NCBI GenBank assembly: GCA_033557675.1
Contig: JAWQRM010000685.1
Coordinates: forward strand, 1 to 20,441
DNA: 20,441 nucleotides
Direction: 5' to 3'
Origin: Coptodactyla brooksi
Lineage: Eukaryota > Arthropoda > Insecta > Coleoptera > Scarabaeidae
The notes under the pieces were generated by a model. It was not told the DNA's origin, searched no databases, and saw only the letters and a list, made by a program, of their open reading frames with translations. Both the position numbers and the translations under genes were made by a program. This document shows positions 8,760 through 18,266 of the stretch, piece after piece. Each line of letters opens with the position of its first letter. Within the stretch, counting starts at the first letter, position 1.

Positions 8760-9250
8760 AATTAAAAATAAAAGTACGATATTTATGGATAAATGTAACA
8801 CGTATCCTATGTCTACTAAAACTGTGTTACATCTAATAATTTTTATATATCACCCCAACTTGTTGATGATTATTTATTATAACTCAGAACAGATATCTAT
8901 ATCACTGAGGTATTATGGCTTCAACCTTTGAAGCCATAACACCTCAGAAAGGAGAAATTAGAGCTTTTCAAAGCAGCAAAGTCAAGGTCTTAAAACGGCA
9001 AGATAAAGAAATAATTTGTGCATGGAGCACAATTCACAACCCATCATCGTGTATAGTAAAATCAAAGACAGATGATGCAATAATAAAACCTCAATTGATA
9101 TGTGGTTACAATGATACAATGAGTAGTGCTGATTAAAAACTTTCGTATCACGAGACCACTCGGAAACAAGAAGAAAAACATTACAAGAGTTTCGGAATCT
9201 CACTGATGAATCTATTCAATGCATTTGATATTTTCCAAAAAGTTAGGAAC
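8760..9250 (+). pseudogene. piggyBac-like transposase, C-terminal half relic
   Basis: Short frames in order match the second half of a piggyBac transposase. They are PMSTKTVLHL, then FYISPQLVDD (family: DNFYTSP-L) after a deletion, then the clean block KGEIRAFQSSKVKVLKRQDK, STIHNP, KPQLICGYNDTMSSAD (family: KP-V--YN--MGGVD) and, past a stop at 9134, SYHETTRKQEEKHYKS (family: YY-TTRK--KWY). Frame changes, a stop and a hairpin at 8906 break it. The zinc-binding C-terminus is not recognisable. The preceding frame from about 8617 is open but unassigned. The relic starts some 350 bases after the FN3 gene's stop and is probably outside its transcript. Confidence 0.8.
8906..8946. repeat. Near-perfect 19 bp hairpin inside the piggyBac relic
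   Basis: The left arm TGAGGTATTATGGCTTCAA (8906-8924) pairs with 8928-8946 at 18 of 19 positions around a three-base loop. It sits where the transposase should read the YGT-R-NR block. Confidence 0.85.
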
Positions 9251-9370
9251 AACATTAAGAAAAATCTTTGGTATTTAATGGACATATAAGAACGGTGCTT
9301 TTGAGAATATATCTTACATATGAATACTTAAATTAATACAAATAACATTGATTTCAATCAAGTGACACAT

Positions 9371-9515
9371 AATTTCAATTGGGGCTGCAGTTAATGACAT
9401 TTTAACTCGCATTCATAACTGGCTCTCATTTATTAACTTTTCATACATATAGACATTTGTGTCTCAGAGTTTGTCATTGACACAAAATTTAGATGCTATA
9501 TTTTGTGTGTTATAT
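9371..9515 (-). repeat. Interspersed repeat family, copy 2 (inverted)
   Basis: The reverse complement of this stretch aligns with 6304-6464 over about 145 bases, including AGTTAATAAATGAGAGCC and ACTCTGAGAC, with scattered differences. The opposite orientation argues for transposition rather than local duplication. Confidence 0.75.
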
Positions 9516-9723
9516 TGTTATTAGATATTTAATCATTGCAGGTTTTATATATTTCAAGGTTTCGTCGAGAATATTTAGAAATAGGTAATTTTTATTTCTA
9601 CCTTGAGGTTATTTCATGAGAAATCCCTAGATCCATTTCACCAATTACAAAAAATTAAGATAATAATTTTTTTTTTTACGAAAGAAATTATTCCTATTTA
9701 GCTTTATAATCTAAATGATAACC

Positions 9724-10440
9724 TTGTTCTAACTGTTAATAAAAATTAACTATCAATGAAAAGGCAGTCATAATTGCTTATAAGAACTTCTGTACAAAAG
9801 AATAGAGACCAATTTTATATCTTAAAATGAATGTATATTCAAATTAAGTCTAACGGTATTTGCACATGAGATTAGTTTACTCAGAAAATAGTTATTGTAA
9901 ATTTAAAGCATAAATGATAATAGTTATAACTGTTAATAAAAATTAACTATCAATGAAAAGGCAGTTATAATTGCTTATAAGAACTTCTGTATAAAACGAA
10001 TATGTACAGCTACCAATTTTATATCTTAAAATGAACGTATATTCAAATTAAGTCTAAAGGTATTTGCACGTGAGATTAGTCTAATTAGAAAATAGTTATT
10101 GTAAAATTAAAGCATGAATGATAATTGTTCTAACAGTTAATAAAAATTAACTATCAATGAAAAGTCAGTCATAATTGCTTATAAGAACTTCTGAATAAAA
10201 CGTATATACAGATACATCCACCAATTTTATATCATAAAATAAATGTATATATTCAAATTAACTCTAGAAGTATTTGTTTACTCAGAAAATAGTTATTGTA
10301 AAATTAAAGCGTAAATGATAATTGTTCTAACTGTTAATAAAAATTAACTCAATGAAAAGTCAGTCATAATTGTTTATAAGATCTTCTGTACAAAACATAT
10401 ATGTAGAATAAATCAATTTTATATCTTAAAATAAAACTTT
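9724..10440 (+). repeat. Satellite, four units of about 200 bp
   Basis: The landmark AAC-GTTAATAAAAATTAAC recurs at 9731, 9928, 10132 and 10329, spacings of 197, 204 and 197 bases. Each unit continues with GCTTATAAGAACTTCTG-type sequence, CCAATTTTATATCTTAAAAT, CAAATTAA and CAGAAAATAGTTATTGTAAA. The last unit is partial. The landmark contains the perfect inverted pair GTTAAT/ATTAAC around four bases. Divergence between units is modest. No coding content is seen. Confidence 0.9.
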
Positions 10441-10802
10441 CCTGGATATGCATATAATAATCTGTTTGTGAAATTAATTATATATGTCAACTAACTGCAT
10501 ACATCAATGAACTAGTTACAACAATTTCGAATGTAAGCTAGTTAAAATTGACAAATGAATGAAATTACTTACCTTACATTGAAAATATAGTTTTAGTTGA
10601 TACTGTGATGTAAGACCTACTGTGTTCACATACATACAGATAGACGAACGGACAGACCAAGTGTTGAAAATCGATTAGTTAGCCTAAGAATGGCTTAATT
10701 CGTCAAGATATTTGAAAATCTCAACACTGACATTTTTGATATCTACATAAAACTGTGAATTAAAAACTATAATGATAATACCACATTGAATCAGCTGTTT
10801 AA
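10441..10802. other. AT-rich intergenic stretch
   Basis: No gene is visible. Around 10626-10660 there is a run of short four-base steps (ACATACATACAGATAGACGA and onwards), a pattern often seen inside insect repeats, but its family is not clear. Confidence 0.35.
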
Positions 10803-10917
10803 AAAAGTTAATAAATGAGAGCCGTCTATGAATGTAAATTAAAAGGTCGTTATCGATGAATTTTTATTTATAGTAAAACCTTTAACTGTCAAAACTAACC
10901 GGTAATTGAAATAATTT
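10803..10917 (+). repeat. Interspersed repeat family, copy 3 (partial)
   Basis: It shares GTTAATAAATGAGAGCC and the following ATGAATGTAAATTAAAA block with the copies at 6304 and 9371, then a weaker GGTAATTGAAAT block. The middle is diverged or replaced. Confidence 0.6.
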
Positions 10918-10998
10918 CTCAGTTGATTGAAATCAGTGTGCTGTATATTAATTTGAGTAGTTTTTAGTAGTATTTTTAAGATACTATGTGACCCATTC

Positions 10999-11001
10999 AT
11001 A

Positions 11002-11041
<40 letters not shown>
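10999..11041. repeat. AT microsatellite
   Basis: Two (AT)n tracts of about 20 bases are separated by a single C. It is simple-sequence DNA. Confidence 0.92.
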
Positions 11042-11677
11042 ACAATGTTTGAAATGTATTAACTTATATTTAAAATTTAGGTTTAAATAATACATGCAGA
11101 TAGAAAGTTATAAAAATTCCAATTTAATGTCAATATTTAAAATTAGTGGAGTTGCCGGAACGTACTTTTTGTATGTAAGATTTTGAAAGGTGTTATCTCT
11201 GATAGTTAATTAATTATTAATTGCCAAAACAATTACATTTTATACTTGTAAAATAAAATAACAAAACAATTTCTTTAATTAATAGAATGAATTTGCAGTG
11301 AGTTGGTTACCAATGGTGGTCCACGACTTACTTCATATGAATTTAAAATAAATGGTCAGCATTAGTAATGTAATAATGTTTATCATCACCTTCTTATCAC
11401 TGTGTAATGGCATGGCAAAGTGTCAAATTCAAACAATAGAATATTTAAAAAAATATCCGAAGCAAAATCTATCGTTAGTTTTATTATATTATCTAAATAC
11501 ACTCATAATGAGATATATATCACCTGCACCAGCATTAATGAATAGAACGCTTACAATTACCATGTATTAATACTTTATTGTCAAAGAACATAAATTCAAT
11601 TAAAGAAATATGGCAAAACAGTCAAAACTAAATAAATATAGTTCAAACTAAGTTATAATAGTTACTTAAACTAGAAA
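11042..11677. other. AT-rich intergenic stretch, no supported gene
   Basis: An open frame at 11352-11570 begins with a hydrophobic segment resembling a signal peptide, but its composition equals that of its flanks and it has no recognisable motif, so I do not call it a gene. Confidence 0.35.
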
Positions 11678-11748
11678 CGAATGTATATAAGTCAAATTAA
11701 GTCTAAAGGTAATTTGCACGTGAGATTAGTTTGCTCAGAAAATGGTAC
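11678..11748 (+). repeat. Isolated partial unit of the 200 bp satellite
   Basis: The stretch shares CAAATTAAGTCTAAAGGTA, TTTGCACGTGAGATTAGT and CTCAGAAAAT with the satellite units at 9724-10440, in the same orientation, about 1.2 kb beyond the array. Confidence 0.8.
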
Positions 11749-12110
11749 TATAAAATAGTTGGAGAATGAGTCAGCAATAGTTAGAAATTGTAAGTTTGTA
11801 AAACCTTTTGATAATAATATTAATAGAAGCATTGCAGCAGTATTAACCTTTCTTCCACAGCAGATGACAAGCGTTACAAATATTTAGAAATAAGGTACTC
11901 TATAGAAATAGAAAGCGAAGGTAGTGATGTAGATTACAATGATGTTAAAGATTGTTAATGAAGAGCAACCAGGATGCCAACAACGAAAATTTAAACATGC
12001 CTATATGTTTGAAGATCTGCAAGATACAGACTGATATAAACAGCTCAGAGGTAGTATCTTCAATGTTAAACTTTTGCAAAGAGGGATGTAGGATTAAGTA
12101 CTTAGACAAT

Positions 12111-12190
12111 TTAGAATAGACTATTCTAATACTAAGCACTGTGGTATAAGGCCGACCTGTCTACATCCTATTCAATAAAGTATTGAATAG
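12111..12190. repeat. Paired perfect hairpins
   Basis: Two perfect palindromic hairpins lie about 40 bases apart: TTAGAATAG/CTATTCTAA around one base (12111-12129) and CTATTCAATA/TATTGAATAG around three bases (12168-12190). Both contain the step CTATTC or GAATAG, so the four arms are related to each other. Their role is unknown. Confidence 0.7.
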
Positions 12191-13598
12191 AGATTGCATA
12201 GAGATAGCAGTGTCATGTTTTTATTATGCCCACCATCTTTGCACGCAATATCTTTCATACATTCTTTTCATTTAATTCCATGTTAGTTCAATGCGGTTTA
12301 TCTATTTTTCTATTTTCTTTGCAATAACCCCATCAATTCACAACGTTCTTCACCGTTTAAAGGTAAGCACAACAAATTGTAACAATGCTTCAAAATTCAA
12401 CACAATTTGGGTTACATACCATATTTTGAGGATAGGAATCCGTGGCAAAGTATTCTACAGGAACGCTCATGTTTAATGGATTTGCTACTTATAATAAAAC
12501 GCAGTATATTTACTATATTTTTTTAATAATAACTTGTAAGTACATTCGTAAAGATATAACAATATCTCGCTTTTTTCGTTATTTTTGTGTTTTTTTTCCT
12601 TATTACGCTATAATAAACAATTTAAGTATATATAGATTTTTTAAAATCGTACTTTGTATTTACAAAACTGTGCGGTACTTTAAAAATAAAGAAAAAACGT
12701 AACGTCCCTTACCAAACGCTTTGAGAACACTAAAATAGCACACCTAGATTCGTAAAATATTTAATTGGGAAATAATAGTACTTAACCGAACGTAATCATA
12801 AAACCTACTAGAAAAATTCTTATTTTGACGAACATTAATATCTTTGTGGTTTGTTTTTGTGTGTATAGTCTGTTGTCGCTGTACGATTGAAAATAAAAAA
12901 AATAAACGACACAAAAATATTTGGTGTTACTACATTTTGTTTAAAATGTGCTTAAAAAAGATTTACCATAGACAATAACAGTAATTGTTTATAAAAATAC
13001 GTTTTAGGACATTTAAACGAACCAATATGAAAAATGTTAATTAATTACATAATATTTTTGCTTAGGTTATTGTTACCGTTGTTTAAGAGTATACTGTACA
13101 TATTTATAAAAATTAAGAGAAAATACAATCACAACTAAAGAGTTCAAGACACAGACGGTTCAGTCAAACATCACAGAACTATCACAGTTTTTCCGTCTAT
13201 GTTTAAACCCAAAAAGAAAAACAAAATTAAGAGATAGGCCTACGAAATAGTACATAAAAAAAGAGATAAACAATTCTGTTGTACATAATAAAACAAGTCG
13301 CGTAGAAGTCCTTAGATATAGTCGAGACTAGAAGTCAAAAACACGGTTACTACCTTTCTTAAAATGTTGGAAGTAAAAGCTGTCGTTAACAATTTTCTCT
13401 TTCTTCCCTTCACTTCTTTTAAGTACCGTTAATTGACATTTTTGTAACATTATGTACATACAATCCACTTCGTAAACTACCTAACGGACCATCGAATATC
13501 AAAAATAACATCGCAACATTCGTTAAAATCAAACAGTAACTAATGAAAAGTCCAAGAATTGCATTGTTGGGGCACTATCGGAGTTCATCGCGGGAGCA
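12191..13598. other. Region downstream of RNF144 stop, possible 3' UTR
   Basis: On the minus strand this lies directly after the RNF144 stop codon. No competing gene is evident. The sequence nearest the stop may be its 3' UTR, but no canonical poly(A) signal could be tied to it. Plus-strand open frames here (12291-12476 and 12442-12702) are AT-rich and lack motifs. Confidence 0.35.
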
Positions 13599-13847
13599 TC
13601 AGGAATTCTCACCTGGCAGTTCGTCCTCGTTGTCCAGTTTCGTGGTACCCGCATTACAGAAACGGCACTTGCAGCAAACGATGCAGGGCGCGGCCAACAG
13701 CAGTAACGGCGACGCGACCAATAGGAGGATACCGAAACCGGCAAATATCCCTATCACTTGTGTCCGATGCCAAATCACCGATGCTCTGGAATGTCCCAGT
13801 TTGTTCTTGCACGGTCCTTTGTCATAGTGACGCAATAAAAAATCATC
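13599..13847 (-). CDS. RNF144: RNF144-type E3 ligase, exon 3 (C-terminus)
   Basis: This exon supplies the last 82 residues of the RBR ubiquitin ligase. It begins after a CCTAG acceptor (minus strand, 13850-13848) with DDFLLRHYDKGPCKNKLGHS, the conserved end of RING2, followed by RASVIWHRTQVIGIFAGFGI. A single transmembrane helix covers about residues 357-380 (genomic 13757-13686) and is followed by a cysteine-rich CCKCRFC segment and an acidic tail ending in PGENS. RNF144 proteins are tail-anchored by such a helix. A GTGAGA just before the stop could serve as an alternative donor leading to a different tail, but no further exon is obvious. The join from exon 2 is phase 0. Confidence 0.92.
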   Translation of the reverse strand, partial: DDFLLRHYDKGPCKNKLGHSRASVIWHRTQVIGIFAGFGILLLVASPLLLLAAPCIVCCKCRFCNAGTTKLDNEDELPGENS

Positions 13848-13984
13848 CTAGGAAAAAACAAGTTTGAAATTTTATTGATGTAAGTATACTGAAGAAGTTT
13901 TATTGATCTATAAAAATAACTAATTGACTACTTTTTATTGAAACAAGGGCTAGTCTTGCCAAACTAGTATACGTCTATACAATT

Positions 13985-14277
13985 TTGCAGGTCATATTAT
14001 TATCTCGTTGAACATAATTTTTAAAGGCATTTAAGCTTCAGGAGACGCTATTTCTTCATCGAATCTATTTCCACTTATTTCAAAACATCAGGAATCATTT
14101 TTCCTCATTCATGCTTAGCAAACACAGTTCACTAATGTAATAAGATGTTTTGATTTTTCAACACACGAGTTACGACGTGTGTTGTCTATCATCATCATGT
14201 ATAGGATATGCGGTGGTTGCACTGCATATTTTTATTCAGTTGTATAATGGCACTTGAATCGATCACATTATAATCTA
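13985..14277 (+). repeat. Copy of piggyBac-like 5' flank
   Basis: This stretch aligns with about 19718-19925, the leader of the piggyBac-like reading frame at the right end. Shared blocks include TATTATC-CTTG, GCTATTTCTT, AAAACATC and TTTTTCCTCATT, then CAGTTGTA-AA and CATTA-AA. Divergence is substantial. It ends at the TA where the mariner copy starts, as expected if the mariner jumped into an older piggyBac-derived repeat. No coding sequence from that element follows. Confidence 0.5.
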
Positions 14278-15087
14278 CTGGGTTGATCGGAAAATAATTT
14301 CGTTTTTTTCGCAGCAGAGGCGTTAGTTGTATTTTAGCCAGCCAATTTTATTTTAGCCAGCCCATTCTAAACCTCATATGCCATATGCAAGTTTGCGAAA
14401 ATATTTTGCTTGGTTCTGTGCACTTGTTTTCTTTTTGTATCTTATGAAACACAAAGAATCAAAAAACAGCATTTTTGGCACATTTTGCTTTTTTATTACA
14501 AAACTATAAGTGAAGTGAAAATATTGTTCAAGCGAGGAAAGAATTAGTTGATGTGTATGGAGATGTATTGACAGAATGCCAGTGTCAAAACTGATTTGTA
14601 AAATTTTTTGCAAAAGTTTTCAAAACTTTTTGCAAGTTTGCAAAATTTTTGGGAGCTGTTTTCAAAATTTTTGGGAGAATACAACGATCATTTATCGACT
14701 GGACAATTAAATTGCACGATTTTTTGCAAACTGGTTTGTAACACTTTTTGCAAGTTTGCAAAATTTTTGAAGCTCTTTTCAAACTGGACAAATTGCATGA
14801 TTCATTCAAACAGAAAAGCCCAGAATTGATCAATAGAAAAGATAATGTGAGATTGCACACCAGTTTGACAGCTCACCTTTTTATAGCTTTTACAGCTTGG
14901 ATGGGATGTACCCATACCTATCATATTCTCCAGATCTAGCACCTTCCGCTTATAACTTATTTCGGTCTCTACAAATTTTTTTGAAAGGCAAAACCTTTAC
15001 TTCAAATGAAGCCGTCAAAAATTACCTGAATAGGTTTTTTATCAGCAAGAATCAGTGTTTCACATAAGAAAACTGCCTTTTCTTAGA
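14278..15087 (+). mobile_element. mariner, internally deleted copy, 3' end lost
   Basis: The left terminal repeat GGTTGATCGGAAAATAATTT follows a TA at 14276-14277 and closely matches the end of the copy at 18267. Decayed coding follows: HFWHILLFYY, ARKELVDVYGDVLTECQCQN, then a duplicated region of TTTTTGCAAGTTTGCAAAAT-type sequence, then LDKLHDSFKQKSPELINRK, DNVRLHTSL and, after a frame change, LAPSAYNLFRSLQ. The third catalytic Asp is replaced by Ala (GCT at 14948-14950; the related copy has GAT). Most of the catalytic core is deleted. Near 15065 the sequence jumps to something like the 3' untranslated part and then breaks off before a right terminal repeat. It lies in RNF144 intron 2, antisense to that gene. 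Confidence 0.85.
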
Positions 15088-15102
15088 GAGTGTTAGAGAG
15101 TG

Positions 15103-16690
15103 AAAAATCTTCGACATGCAAGCATTTTCAGTGATGAAGAAGAGTTGGCTTTCGAACAGCATTTAACAAAAATGTCAGACTATGGGTTTGCAGTGGTAGC
15201 GCTTGATTTTGGTATACAGTAAAATGCTATCTAGACAAGAAAGATGCTTGTATTAATCAGTTTAAATAAAATCTCCCTGGCTATGAGTGGATGAAGTCAT
15301 TTTTAAAGAGACATTAAAATTTGCCTAGTCGTATAAGTTCTAACATAAAAAAAGTCAGCTGACGTAAGCTGCAGACATTGAAAACTACATAGACAATCTA
15401 AAAGAAGTTATCAAAGATGTTCCGCCCTCAAATATATGGAACTACGACAGGACAAATCTTACAGCAAACCCAGGAAACAAAAAAGAAATATGTAAGAGGG
15501 GAGCGAAATATGTGGAAAACATATGCGACTATAGTAAAAGTGCAATATCGGTCATGTTTTCAGGAAATGCTGCAAGCACTCTCTTGCCCCCATATGTCGT
15601 CTACAAGGCGGAAAATATGGGGTGCACTTGGACAGAAAATGGGCCAGAAGGAATAACGTGTTCCTTCTGCTATAGGAATAACCACTTCAAAAGTGGATGG
15701 TTTGATGCTGTGTTTTGAGAACTGGTTCGAATTAAATTTTTGCCGAATGTTGGGAACCAAAATCGGCCAAAAGTTATCAGTGGGGATAACTTACCTTCAC
15801 ACATCAGTTTACATGTGCTTAAGCTATGTGAAGATCACAATGTGAGCAAGTGGAAAGAGTATGCTTCAGGGACTAAATTTTCAACCATCCCTAAAGATTC
15901 TTTTCTGATATTGTTGAAAGAACTAATGACAAGTTTGGTAGAAAAACAAGAGGAGAATTTGATGGCTGGGTTTGCAAAGTGTGGAATTTATCCCTTGAAC
16001 AAACAAAAACTGCTAGACAGCTTGCCAGAAAACCAGCCTGTAGATAAAAATGCTGTCGGCGAAGCTTTCCTCGAACAGTTGGAAGAGAAAAGGGCTGAGT
16101 TTCTTACTAAAGATGGTCCAAAAAAGAAGAAGAAGAAACTGCAGGTGCCTGCTGGCAAGAGTATTATACTTCAAGATGTTGAAGCAGCCATTTCAAAAGC
16201 AACCACCAAACCCTCTATGTCAAAGAAGACCCACACCACTTCTGTTAAAGCTTCCAGAAAGAAAACTAAAAGAATCATTGACTATTCTTCAGACGAAGAC
16301 CATGTTGATATGGTGTTAGAGAGTGACAGACAAAACGAAACATTTTCTGACTTAGAAGAAATATTGTTAGAGGACTCTAGCAAAACGTCACTTCATGAAA
16401 AACTTCATGAAAAAAAACCAGAAGAAAATTTTACACCTGAACATTTTGCAGTTGATAACTTTGTGGTTGTGAATTACAACGGACAACAATATCCCGGTAA
16501 AATTTTAAGTTTATCTGGCAAAGAACCAACAGTTGAATGCATGGAGAAGAGGTTAAAGTTGTGGCGTTGGCCGGAGAAACAAGATTGTCTTACCTACGAC
16601 TGGCGTGAAGTGTATCGCAAAATAAATCCCCAAAAATGGCGTCAAAGAGAAACCAATTTTTGTTCCTGAACTGGACAATTTTGTATCATC
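15103..16690 (+). pseudogene. jerky/pogo-like transposase, decayed
   Basis: The region encodes a DDE_1 transposase of the pogo/jerky group in pieces. The first is IFSDEEELAFEQHL near 15110; then GYEWMKSFLKRH; then, from about 15395, VPPSNIWNYDRTNLTANPGN with the first catalytic Asp; then LLPPYVVYKAEN and SGWFDAVF. From 15740 a frame of 309 residues holds the second Asp in SGDNLPSHIS (15785-15787). Directly after DHNVS it jumps to KWKEYASG, deleting the PPNSTHLTQPLD-type segment with the third Asp. After that it is intact: KCGIYPLNK, a lysine-rich nuclear signal, an acidic region, and a C-terminal module (VVVNYNGQQYPGKIL to LKLWRWPEKQD). A frameshift near 16640 moves the true end (FVPELDNF) out of frame. 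The copy is inactive. It lies in RNF144 intron 2, antisense to that gene. Confidence 0.85.
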
Positions 16691-16906
16691 ATAGTATTTT
16701 TTAACTTTGAGTGCTAAGATTAGTCTATGATGTCAGAGTTTTGTAATAATAAAATGTAATTTTTCTCAACAAACAGATTTCAGGAATGTTTTAAAGTAAA
16801 AACTAGGTAAAACTTAAAACAATATATGCATACATGGCAATAATTTTCATTTGTTTAACTTCAGCCCAACTACACCAATGCATAAGAAACGTATGGTTTA
16901 TAGATA

Positions 16907-17093
16907 TGGGCCAAAGTTACCTCAATACAAGGTCCACTTTGGCCCAAATTTAAAAAAAATAATAAAATGGTTTTATAACATCTGAAATTTTAAGAATAGT
17001 CCTAAATTAAAGGTTTATGTTTATTTAAGCAAACAAGCCACTTAAAAAGACTACTTCCACAGAAAACACAAAAAGTTGGGTCAATGTTATCCC
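16907..17093. repeat. Repeated TGGGCCAAAG-type motifs after the pogo relic
   Basis: TGGGCCAAAGTTACCTC (16907-16923) is followed by an inverted partner ending CTTTGGCCCA (16937-16946, perfect 10-base arms) and by a direct partner TGGGTCAATGTTATCCC (17077-17093). Three related sites within 190 bases downstream of a pogo-type coding region may be subterminal transposase-binding sites. That is inference. Confidence 0.5.
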
Positions 17094-17399
17094 AGTTGAC
17101 GGTAATTGAAGAAATGTTTTGAATAATATCTACAAACTGTCGACATGTACAAGGAGACGGAAATATAACAAGATTGATATAAAGTCACCCACATTTCATC
17201 AAATCCAATCAAAAAGAAACTTTACAGCAGATATAGGTATGCTGTTTCAAAAAAGTGTAGGTGCAAACTAAATAAAAAAAGGTACAAAACCCTGGTGCAA
17301 GGTCTGCAATGTCTGCAAGTTTTAATCAATTAGTAAGTATGTACTCAAATGTTAATTTGCACCAATGAGTTAAAATTATGAGCATGTATTAGTACTCAC
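17094..17399. other. RNF144 intron 2, donor-proximal part
   Basis: This is intron sequence between the pogo-like element and exon 2. Nothing is recognised apart from the splice donor GTGAGT at its right edge (minus strand). Confidence 0.5.
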
Positions 17400-17915
17400 A
17401 TCTAAGCTGGCCAAACAGTACCAGCAGAACACGTGCTTGCATCGTTTGCACATCATTTGCGCACAGCCTTCGTCTTTCTCGATAGGAACGTTACACATCG
17501 GGCAGCACTTGATCAGATCCGAGTCGAACGGTATTCCCGCCTCCTCCACTTTGCCCTGTTTCGCCAGCCGCTTGTTGTTTTCGTCGCACGTCATGCCCTG
17601 GTGCCACTCCAGCTTGCAATTGCTGCAGAAATCAAGCGTGCAGGTCGGGCAGTGCACGCTCTGCGGGTGGCAGCGCTGTGACGGGCAAAGGTTGCACACC
17701 GTCTCGCAACCAGCCTGCGGACACCACGTCCTGTTTTTGTCGATTTCTATCTCCCGGTTCAGTCGGTACTTTTTGTGCTTTCCGAGCAGGTCGTCGCCAA
17801 CCAGCCTCCTCACCTCGTCCTGGTTGAGGATTCCTTGTGATGGGCATTGCGCGTCCGGACAGGAAATGTCGTAGGCTCCTTCCGCTATTTCAATTTCCAC
17901 GTACGTCCGCATGCA
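17400..17915 (-). CDS. RNF144: RNF144-type E3 ligase, exon 2 (RBR core)
   Basis: This 516-base exon encodes 172 residues, with phase 0 at both ends (acceptor TTGCAG before TGC at 17915; donor GTGAGT after GAT at 17400). It completes RING1 (CMRTYVE and CPDAQC) and carries the IBR domain (WCPQAGC, CNLC, HCPTCTLDFCSNCKLEWH). It also carries RING2 (CCPMCNVPIEKDEGCAQMMC, then CKHVFCWYC). In RBR ligases ubiquitin passes from the E2, bound at RING1, to a catalytic Cys in RING2; here that is the Cys of DEGCAQM (residue about 305, genomic 17465-17463). All expected zinc ligands appear present. CPDAQCPSQG, RTWCPQ and DEGCAQMMCK match RNF144A/B rather than parkin or ARIH. GC content is much higher than in the introns, so the gene looks functional. 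Confidence 0.97.
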
Positions 17916-18264
17916 CTGCAATAATTTAAAGATTAATGGTTTTTCTTGGAGTGTACCTCAATAAGATAATGTTATTTTAATTCTAATTACAAATTTTAAT
18001 TAACAAATTCTAATTAAAGAATTTGTTTATTTTTATTTATACTGATAGAAATGTTTAATTTTCTTGGGATTTTTATTTGGTGTGCCGCCAAAAAAAATAG
18101 CCGTTTCTTAGTGCGCCAGGACGAAAAAAGCTTGGTAGACACTGACCTAATGAATGAATTACAGTCAAAGACAAGGACAGAAATTCGCGCGAGTTTATTT
18201 CTACTGAAGATAGCACAAGGGCAAGGTCATCTAAACAAGATAATGAAAACACTACATACAATTA
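17916..18264. other. RNF144 intron 1, acceptor-proximal part
   Basis: This is intron sequence holding the exon 2 acceptor with its pyrimidine tract, a hairpin AACAAATTC/GAATTTGTT at 18002-18027, and a GC-richer stretch about 18080-18240 (TGGTGTGCCGCCAAAAAAAA and onwards). The latter looks like repeat-derived DNA of a family I cannot name. Confidence 0.4.
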
Positions 18265-18266
18265 TA

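Noticed and set aside
8604..8801. Minus-strand frame opposite the piggyBac relic
   Set aside because: It has no motif, and recognisable piggyBac blocks on the plus strand account for the right end of this region.
9724..10440. Regularly spaced repeats considered as a CRISPR-like array
   Set aside because: Units of about 200 bp are repeated along their whole length with no unique spacers, and the context is a eukaryotic genome.
11352..11570. Small open frame with a hydrophobic N-terminus
   Set aside because: No motif, no codon-use contrast and no splice or promoter context support a gene.
12291..12476. Plus-strand frame starting with a signal-peptide-like segment and followed by a GTAAGC donor
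   Set aside because: The composition equals the AT-rich flanks, no downstream partner exon exists on this strand, and hydrophobic starts are common in AT-rich DNA.
12442..12702. Open frame of 86 codons rich in Ile, Phe and Tyr
   Set aside because: This amino acid content is what random AT-rich sequence gives, and no family pattern is present.
13543..13867. Overlapping plus-strand frames opposite RNF144 exon 3
   Set aside because: They are shadows of the GC-rich minus-strand exon, which has clear RNF144 homology and splice sites.
17437..17874. 145-codon plus-strand frame opposite RNF144 exon 2
   Set aside because: It is a shadow of the RBR exon, with no protein pattern of its own.
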